From: Diatrype stigma
Lineage: Eukaryota; Ascomycota; Sordariomycetes; Xylariales; Diatrypaceae
NCBI GenBank assembly: GCA_022225965.2
Contig: JAKJXP020000018.1
Coordinates: forward strand, 186,001-250,000
Direction of reading: 5' to 3'
DNA: 64,000 nt
Part shown: piece after piece, positions 56,114 through 64,000 of the stretch
Numbering within the stretch: the stretch's first letter is position 1
Layout: each line of letters opens with the position of its first letter
Made by a program: the position numbers and the translations under genes
The notes under the pieces: generated by a model
The model's input: the letters and a program-made list of their open reading frames with translations, nothing else
Told to the model about the DNA's origin: nothing
Databases searched by the model: none

Positions 56114-57355
56114 ACCACTCAGTGGCTAGGGGTTTGGGAGTTTATAGTATGTGCCCGCATATCCTTATGAAATTGTCTTCGAGCCATTCTGGGTCATGGA
56201 ACAAGAAAGTGTTGCTGACTGTATTTGGAGGGCTTCCGTAGGAAGCACTTGAGACCATGCAGTGCAACATCGAAGTATCTCGTATCTTTCCAACATTTTA
56301 TACTTAGTATGTCGTCAACTCTTTATTCCAGTTCCTGCGATCACAATATCCTTGGGCCTGGTGAAGCCCTGTCAAGTCTAAACTTCATGGGGCAAGTAAG
56401 CGTAAAGTAAAGCATGGCTGAATCTGTTCCTTTCTGCAATCCTCAAATGACCTAGATATGTATGTGCCAGGGCAGCCAGGGGTCAAGTTGCTTATTACCC
56501 ACCCTCGCGCTCCCCCCCTGGGAATTTTTACCCGTATGAGATCGGCAATGCAGCCTAACCTTCACTAATGTAGCTCACTCGTTCAGTCATGGTTCGAGCT
56601 CTATTTATACACATCCGCGTGCGGTTATGAATATATCGTATCCTCCGTTCAATCACACCAGATGCAATCGCTAGTCAGATGTATATATCTCATAGCACAT
56701 ACTACTCATGTAAGGAATGAGGATACCCTGGTTACTCGAAAGCGAAAACCGGCGTCTCATATGACATACAGAAAGCAGCGCCCTGAACATCGAAAGCGGC
56801 TATGATATGACGCAGCGAAGGATTCGCGACCCGCAGGATCCCCCCTTGTCAGCACCGTTCCGTCTGTTGGCGATGCGCCGCCAAGGTAGGCAGCGAATGC
56901 AACTCAGAGTATATACGAGTGGGCAGGTCCGTCTCAGGGGGCCAAAACTACTCAGCCTTGGCGTCTGTAATAGGGAAGCCAAGAGCATCATTTTTGCGGA
57001 ACTTGCCATGGTCGCCTATGCGGCTACCGTAAGGCGATGGAGTGTCCTCAAGGCTCCGCCACGGGGTCGAAGTCGGTAGGGAGGGAAACGCCGCCCAGCC
57101 CTGCATGCTGTCAATTTTATGCGGCTGTCGCATTTCCCAACATGTTGGCTCCACGATTGTTCTAGACTACCTAGCTAAGCAGGAAGCGAGCTCTTGCGTC
57201 ACCTGTCAATCCGTGTGTGTGCGTGCATGTTTCTGGGGAGAATCTGGGAGATCTTCCCTTCCCTCTTTTAAGTCCTATCGAATTACCCATCGAGCCTCTA
57301 CCGACACTGCAGCATCGGGCTCCAACGCGCCCGACGCGTCAATAGACTACTTACG
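56114..57355. other. Intergenic, 1.2 kb
   Basis: 3' flank of the PhyH gene and promoter of the lectin-like gene. Nothing recognised; the frame at 56807-57079 is featureless. Confidence 0.5.
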
Positions 57356-59394
57356 ATGCCGGCGCCGGCGCCGCTGCCTACAAGGGCGGCGCAAGAGCCA
57401 GATTACAACGATTTCGAGATGTTCACGTCTCCGAAGGTGCTGCTACCCATCCCGACCGACGGCACCCCAGTGGGCACAGGCCCCCAGCTCCAACGCAGCG
57501 GTGATGGCTCGCTGCCGGAACATGTGGAGAGACCGCCGTCCAGCTCACTACCGCAACCGCAACCGACGCATAGCCATGGCGAACCAACCCCGCAGAGCTT
57601 ACCCACGCAGAGCTCGCAAGATCAGTTGGATTGGGAGGTGCCCGCGAAGGGGACCGAAGGTAGCGACCACCAATCGGGAGGGAAAGGGAAACGTCGATGT
57701 GCCGGGTGTTGCGGCTGCTGCGGACTCTCACGGAAATGGAAGTGGGTCATCGGCGTGACGGCTACCGTGGTCATCATCGCGATACTAGCCGGCGGTATCG
57801 CCGGTGGACTGATGGACCAGACCAACAACCTTCATGCTAGCGGGAGCTATGATCCGAGCGACTACGATACACTGAGAGATTCGGAGGAGGCGAGGAGGCT
57901 CACGGCGCTCAACTGGACCGACAGCGCCAACGAGACGCGGCACGCCATTTTCTACCAGGTCAAGGGCGCCTTGTTTCTCCAGCAGTACTACTCGGATAAC
58001 AACTCGTGGGTTTCGCACAACATCAGGTGAGTGAGCAATGCGATGAGGGTAGTCACACCTCCGAACCCTTACACATGTTCGGGCATTGGATGCCGGTGGG
58101 AGGGAAGATGTTAGGATGAGAGCTCGTATCTATCATACGACCGGTCCCCTCCCCTCCCATCCCACTTTCACCAAGCCACAAGTTTGCAGAATAGTACGAC
58201 CTAACAGCAACCCCACCCAGCGCCGACTTCTGGCCGCAGAACCTCAACGTGCCGAGCGCGAAAGCCGGGACGCCCCTGGCGGCGGCCGCGACGCCCGCGA
58301 CGCGCGGGTCCGGCACGGCGTTCGCGGCGGTGCTGTACTACCTGAACAGCGACAACGAGATCCGGGAGCTGGTGAGCCGGGACGGCGAGGGCCTGGGCGC
58401 GTGGGCGTACGGCGAGGGCCACCCGGCGCGCAGCGCGGCGAACTGGACGCAGCTGACGGCGGCGGCCGATTTCTGCGACGCGGCCGAGAGCGGGAGCGGG
58501 AGCGGTTGCCGGAACGCCTTCTGCTACGCGTACCAGAACCGCGACCAGAACGTGATGCTCGCGTGCGGCGACAACTGGGACGAGCCGACGCAGCTCGACA
58601 GCGCGCACCCGGCGAGCGCGCTCGCGCTCGTGCCCCTCGTCTCCGAGCAGCAGGGGGCCGGGGCCGACGGCAACAACGCCACGGCGACCATCGCCCGCGA
58701 GATGCAGCTCTTCCACTACACGGACACGACCGTGAAGCTGTTCCACATCTGGAGCAATTCCTCTTGGGATGTAGGTGAGTCGCGAGCGAGCAAAGGAATT
58801 TCCAATTGTCCCCCCCCCCCCCCCCCTCCCCCCCAACTCCCCTACTTTTTTCTTAGGGGAGTATTTCGATCCCGCCTCTTTCTCTTAGCCCCCAATGAAA
58901 AACAACAGACAATTTGCTGACCCCCGCTCCAACCGTTTTCCGATCGGCAACGCGGGAAAAAAACAGAAGACAAAGCGATCCTCAGCTCCCTCGAATCGGG
59001 CGACAACCCGGGCTGGTACGGCGGCACCTACAACTACAAGAGCCTGCCGCAGGTGCTGGCGGCGCCGGCGCACGGGGAGGCGGACGCGTTCGCGCTGGCG
59101 GTGACGACGAACGGCTACGGACAGGACCTGAAGGGCAGCTGGTACACGGGCGGCGCTTGGGAGACGCGCGACCGCGCGGTGGCGCTCGTGGGCGGCACGA
59201 GCAACAGCTCCATCGCCAGCCGCGACAAGGCCGGCGTGGCGATAGACCACGCCGGGTTCTACTACGCCGCCCTCGAGATGGACTGGGTTATCTGCCAGTA
59301 CGCGTGGAGCGCCGACGACCCCTTCACGCTGACGTACGTCGCCGATATCGATATCTGGGAGCCGTGTTTGAGCGAGAACATCGACGGGTGTTAG
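57356..59394 (+). CDS. Type II membrane protein with fucose-lectin-like beta-propeller
   Basis: Three exons: 57356-58026, 58221-58774 and 58967-59394, 550 aa. An N-terminal Pro/Ser/Gln-rich cytoplasmic part (1-112) ends in a Cys cluster (RRCAGCCGCCG) suited to palmitoylation, followed by one helix at about 130-152 (VIGVTATVVIIAILAGGIAG). The ectodomain has repeated strands with Tyr/Trp pairs: IFYQVKGALFLQQYYSDNNS, AAVLYYLNSDNEIRELV, AWAYGEGHP, MQLFHYTDTTVKLFHIW and WVICQYAWSADD. This wording resembles the fungal fucose-specific lectin fold (AAL type). The sugar is not predictable from the sequence. Intron 2 contains a 17-C run, a possible sequencing trouble spot. Homology is inferred from motif style only. 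Confidence 0.7.
58810..58835 (+). repeat. C17-T-C8 homopolymer in lectin-like gene intron 2
   Basis: Near-pure C tract inside the intron 58775-58966. Confidence 0.85.
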
Positions 59395-61311
59395 TGAGCT
59401 GGTCAATCCAAGGATAAAACAAGGATATCGGCATGGAAGATGGGTGGTTCTCGCGAGGGAAATGCTAGCGTTTCTTTTCTCCTTATATCCTTGTTGAAGA
59501 AAAGGGGATGGAAGTAAGGAACCGAACGCCGAGATCGGCCGATTGGTCGAAGTTCAGCAATTCAGGTTGGCAGGCATCGCCGTCGCCGGGAAGCGTCTGC
59601 CTAGGCGGGTGGGAAGATATCCAGCTATCCCGAGACCAGACTGAGCGGAGCGGAGGCATCCTGGAACTACGCTGTAAAGTCTCGTAAAATGCAAAGGTCG
59701 GGAAGCTGTTGCGGATGGGGTGACCACCAAGACGATCTGCTGAAAGCAGGCAAATAAGCCTGCCTTCCTGGTCTGATGTGCATCCGGTCTAGTCCTGCTG
59801 GAAGGTTGCTCGAAGCCCAGACGAGTCGAAAAGATCAGGAGGCAGGGAGCGCAGGGGGGTTGTTGGTTCCCAGTTACTAATGCAAGACGAGGGACAAGGT
59901 GTTTCCGGTAGGATTTTGATGACCCTTACTTATATGTATACTTTATAGCGAAATACCCACTGGTTGTCGAATAGACATAGCACGATTGACTATGTATGCC
60001 TCGTGCTTTGATAGTCTTTTGGTATATCCATTTTGGCGTACGGAAAGGGCAATACACAAGGAAATGTGGACATATATACCACTAGACATCCCTTGCTAAA
60101 ATCCGAACCTCGCGGAAGCGAAACTCGACCTTGTACTCACTCATCCGCAGATGCACCCATCCATCTATGGGATCTATATGCACACTGACTACTATCGAGA
60201 TATTATAATTAAACACACGGTCACACACAGGGCACAGATACACGAGGATGGCAGGTATCGAACTAGCTAACTAGCAGCCGTGATTAGACAGTCTTTATTC
60301 TTTCTCCGGTTCTCCCCTATGAAACCGAAACCGAAACCGAAACCGAAAACCGAACCTGAACCTGAACCTGAACCGAAATTTCAGACTATGCCGCCGTGAC
60401 CTAAACCGACTCACTGATCCGAAAAAATTAATGTGGTGGTGCTGGGTACTGACGTAAACTAACAACAGATGTGCAAAGTATACCAGGACCTATCGGTATG
60501 TCCTTCACTACTCGTCCCTGCCTCTGTCTGCCCACCCGGCTGTCTGAGTTCAACGTATAATAGGAGGTTGCAGATGTCGTAGTACTGACAAATGCGCTGG
60601 TCCCCGTTGCTTTGCTCTTCATTGCTTTCTCGAATGCTCCATCCGCATCCGCAGTGTTAGCGGCGGCAGCAGCAGCTATAGACGTATAGGAAAAGGTAGG
60701 TAGAGGAAGTAGGCAGGTTGGTGAAGGTGGCAGACATAGTGGGTGGTGATAGCTGCGAGCGGGTGATGGTTTTCCTCAATTAGCCGCCAGACCACCAAGG
60801 CAGTATCTGTTGCATACCAAACAAGAGTGAGGGAAAGGGGCACGTAAAGTCCTCGTAAAGGCCTGATGCAATATAGCGAGCCCTCGACATCGCGTCACAC
60901 GAACCCCCGTGACTACCATTTGCAGAATTTGTGCAGGAGAAAAGGGCAGAATCGTATGCATAAAAACGTAGCGTTGTGGTAATGTACAAACAGACTGTCA
61001 ATTTCGTCTACCGAGAAGTCTGGGGGTGAAAACGAGGCGGCTGAGAACCCGGTCCGCTTTCTCATGCTGCGGTGTCGTGTGAAAGTGATGGGACCGAGTG
61101 GGAAATGTTTGTTTTTGGGTTATTAGTATTCCGCAGTCTTGGATTTAGTTGCAATGTCAGGTCGTCTCAACCCGGGACTGTATTATTACATTGCATAGAG
61201 GGTCGAAAAGTCGTTGCCAGTACATGACAGCATATTGCCTTGGCAAGGATGGGATCTCGAAGAGGCGAGGCGAAAGCAGCCAGAAGTATCTTCCTAGGCC
61301 CGTTGTGGAAT
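59395..61311. other. Convergent intergenic region, 1.9 kb
   Basis: 3' flanks of the lectin-like and Hrp1-like genes. It contains the ACCGAA/ACCTGA hexamer repeat at 60321-60377. The region upstream of 61312 is probably the long Hrp1 3' UTR. No gene supported. Confidence 0.5.
60321..60377. repeat. Hexamer repeat (GAAACC)n then (GAACCT)n
   Basis: About five GAAACC units pass into three GAACCT units. Confidence 0.85.
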
Positions 61312-64000
61312 TTAACGACCATAGGGGTGGAAACCGCGGTTACCTCCTCGGCCGCCTCCTCGGTAGTTAGCACCGGGCTTGCCGGCGTTCTTAGGGCCCG
61401 TAGGCGCATTGGCCGGAGGTGCGAGGGTCGGATCCGTGGGGCCTGGGCTTCCATGATGGCTACCTCTGTTCCGATGAAAGCCTCCTCGGCCTCCATGGTT
61501 GAAGTTGGGCTGCGGTACATCATCGTACATTCCCTCCCACGAAGTTGCATCGCCAGCAGCAGCAGCAGCAGCAGGACCACCCATTCCACCGCCATAGCCT
61601 TGGTTGTAACCACCTCGGCCGCCTCGTCTACCACCGCCGCCGCGTTGGTTGAACATCTGTTGCTGATTGTAGTTGTTAAAGCCCTGCTGACTTCCGTCTC
61701 CTTGGTCGCTGCCTGGGCCCTGACCACCACCTCCGTTGGCCGCCATCATCTGCTGTTGCATCTGCTGCTGCATCTGCTGCAGCATCTGGGGGTTCATGTT
61801 GGCCATAGCAGCTGCCATTTGGCTGTTCTGGGCTCCCTGCCCACCGCCCTGGCCCATTTGCTGCTGCAACTGCTGCATCTGTTGCATCTGCATCATTTGC
61901 ACCATGGCCGGGTTCATGCCATTCATTCCCATACCGCCTCTCATGGCCATTTGCTGCTGCATCATGGTCATGTACTGTTGCATACGCTGCAAGTACTGGG
62001 CCATGACCTGGGGCGTCATGCCTCCTTGACCCATCTGACTGGCCATTTGGTTCTGGTTGCTGCCGCCTTGGTCTTCGCTGCTGCCGCCTTTTCGGAATTT
62101 GCCGCGTCTCGTGTTCTCTTCCTCCTCTCGCATGTTACCTCTCGGCTGGGCCTTCTTGACCTCAATCGGTTTTCCATGGATCTCGAGGTGAGTGCTCAGG
62201 CATGCATCTACACCAGCTTCACTTTCAAAGGTGACGAATCCAAAGCCCCGAGGTCGGCCAGTGTCTTTGTCCATCATAAGGGTCGCGTCAACAACACGAC
62301 CGAACTGGGCAAAATAGTCCTTGAACTCTTGCTCGGTAGTCTCCTGACTGACGCCGCCTACGAAGATCTTGCTCGTCTTCTCTTGCTCGTCTCGTGGGAT
62401 AGCACGCTTGGGGTCGATCTGGAAGATGGAAGTCCTAGGTTAGTAGAAAAACCACGAGGGAAGGGACTATCATGATATAACATACGATCTTGCCGTCAAG
62501 GAAATGCTCCTTCACCATGACAATGTTGACGCATTTGGGGTCTTTGAAGGTAAGAAACCCAAAGCCACGGGATCGCCCAGTAGCGCCATCTCTCATGACA
62601 GTGCATTCTGTCACCTCACCGAACTGGGAGAAATAGTCGCGGAGCGATTCTAGTAGGGAGAATCAGTACGGTGTTGACTAGAACGGAAGGCACTTATCAT
62701 ATATGCTTACGGTCAGTTGTCTCCCAGTTCAAGCCGCCAATGAACATCTTCCTACATAGTAAGTATGGTTAGTAAGCTCCACATCGCAAGCAATGACAAG
62801 TGTGTACATATAACGGCGGTGCAAGGGAAAGTTCGGGAAGTTTTCACTCGAGCAAACATCATGTGCCCGCGTCATGTGATTGGCGCATGGTATATATGGT
62901 GTAGCACGTCTGTCAGAAGCATCCCCCCAACCTTGGAATCTGTTCGTCTACACGCCGGAGGACAGGCGCCGATATCCCCATCTGCGAGCTAGTCCAAGGA
63001 ATGCTGGGAGTCACTTGGTCGTCTTCGGAGCCGTCACTTTCAGAAGGACAAGATATGTAGCTCTCTTGGCTGTGCGGCGTATCCATGATGGGTGAGTTGA
63101 GTTTGCATATGCAGGTTAGAGCAGGTAGGTGTTCTGATGGAACAGGTGTGACGATGATGATGGTGGTGGTGGTAATAATGATGGTGAGGATGATGGCCAG
63201 TGATCGAGTAAGATCCAACTAGGAAGCCACACATAGCACTACCCAGAGGAACGGGCTGTTGCAGCTGCGATGCCAGAATGGTTGTCGAATTGTTCTCTTT
63301 TCTTGTTCTCGTCTGTCTGCTATCGTCAAGCTAGCTCATGGCTTCGAGCGCTATTCGCTGCTAATTCTGGTTACAGCCCCCCGAAAGCAGTAGTATTGCC
63401 GGTCTTTAAGGGCCTATCTTGGATGAAGGGCTACGGAAGGCAGAAGAAGTCTGCCCTTCAACTATGGTCGACTGCTTATCGTTGGTTCTCAGGTAGATAG
63501 ATGTGTGAACGTATCCTCCTTGTGCTCAGCTCATATCTCTTTTGACCCTCAACGCCTTCTCTCTTGTTCAAAAACTCGACAGGCGGGATTGATTTGGCCT
63601 ATTTCGAAGCACTGACCGATATGGGAGGGATTCTATCGCCTCTCATCTGCTCTTCTCTTTGAGGCCAGACAGCAAGCCAGAGTGCCCTCTTGTCCAAAGT
63701 CCTTTAGGCCAGCAATGCAGATTTATAACCATCTCCTTCCGCGACTATCGCCAGTAGCCGTGACCGGAGAGTAGTCACGATCCTTGACCCCGCCGTGGAT
63801 ATCAAAGATACTCTACAGCCCCAGCCGAACAGGGTTCGCAAGAGGTACGAATTGGCAAGGGGAGGGGAAGCTTCCAACGCGACACGTAGTGTTCAACACC
63901 GAAAAGGGATTCAAGAAACAACATAAGAAAAATACTCACCCATCTTCCTTAGCACTGGATCCTCTGTTGGAGTGGTATGCTGGTGCAGAAACATCTTGTT
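61312..64000 (-). CDS. Hrp1/Nab4-like RNA-binding protein, 5' end cut by window edge
   Basis: Nuclear RNA-binding protein of the cleavage factor IB type, acting in mRNA 3'-end formation and export. Exons in the window: 64000-63940 (partial), 62751-62711, 62649-62486 and 62418-61312. The first runs [16 protein letters not shown] and joins [13 protein letters not shown], the start of RRM1, whose RNP1 is RGFGFLTF. The linker [21 protein letters not shown] leads to RRM2 ([18 protein letters not shown]1 RGFGFVTF). The C-terminus is Gln/Met-rich (QQMQQQM repeats), then RGG-rich, ending RGFHPYGR. The intron 63939-62752 is 1,188 nt, very long for a fungus. One exon is only 41 nt. Assignment rests on the RRM pair and the [13 protein letters not shown] wording. 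Confidence 0.9.

Overview
The window is nuclear DNA of a filamentous ascomycete (Pezizomycotina), most likely a Sordariomycete. The reasons are short GT-AG introns with CTAAC/CTGAC branch sites, HET and 2EXR domain genes, a secreted GtaA-type glutaminase, a two-CNB PKA regulatory subunit and long non-coding gaps rich in TACCTAGGTA-like motifs. The genus cannot be named from sequence alone.

Layout. 0-8 kb: intron-containing tRNA-Ala(CGC), a Ubp3/USP10-type deubiquitinase (minus), a one-TM membrane protein (minus). 8-14 kb: largely empty apart from an ORM/ORMDL sphingolipid regulator (minus). 14-22 kb: a five-zinc-knuckle Air1/2-like protein, a 2EXR protein, and a very repetitive SAP-domain protein (minus). 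22-25 kb: a non-coding patch with four 26-nt hairpin units around a poly(A) tract, then an ACS-family MFS transporter (minus). 25-29.5 kb: gene-poor. 29.5-34 kb: secreted glutaminase (7 exons, plus) and a small secreted cysteine-containing protein (minus). 35-43 kb: a HET-domain protein (minus), a secreted sialidase-like protein (plus) and a neutral ceramidase (minus). 44-47 kb: SPF27/BCAS2 splicing factor (plus), an assembly gap, and the PKA regulatory subunit (minus). 49-56 kb: a bacterial-type FAD dehydrogenase (minus), ethanolamine-phosphate cytidylyltransferase (minus) and a PhyH-family dioxygenase (plus). 57-64 kb: a membrane-anchored lectin-like protein (plus) and the Hrp1-like two-RRM protein (minus), cut by the right edge.

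Functionally this is a mix of conserved housekeeping genes (deubiquitination, RNA surveillance, splicing, 3'-end processing, cAMP signalling, the PE Kennedy pathway, sphingolipid control by ORM and ceramidase) and accessory genes (HET, 2EXR, secreted hydrolases, MFS, the bacterial-type oxidoreductase, the SAP-repeat protein). No secondary-metabolite cluster, CRISPR array or intact transposon was seen. Exon structures were read by hand from splice signals, frame continuity and family similarity; no alignment was run.
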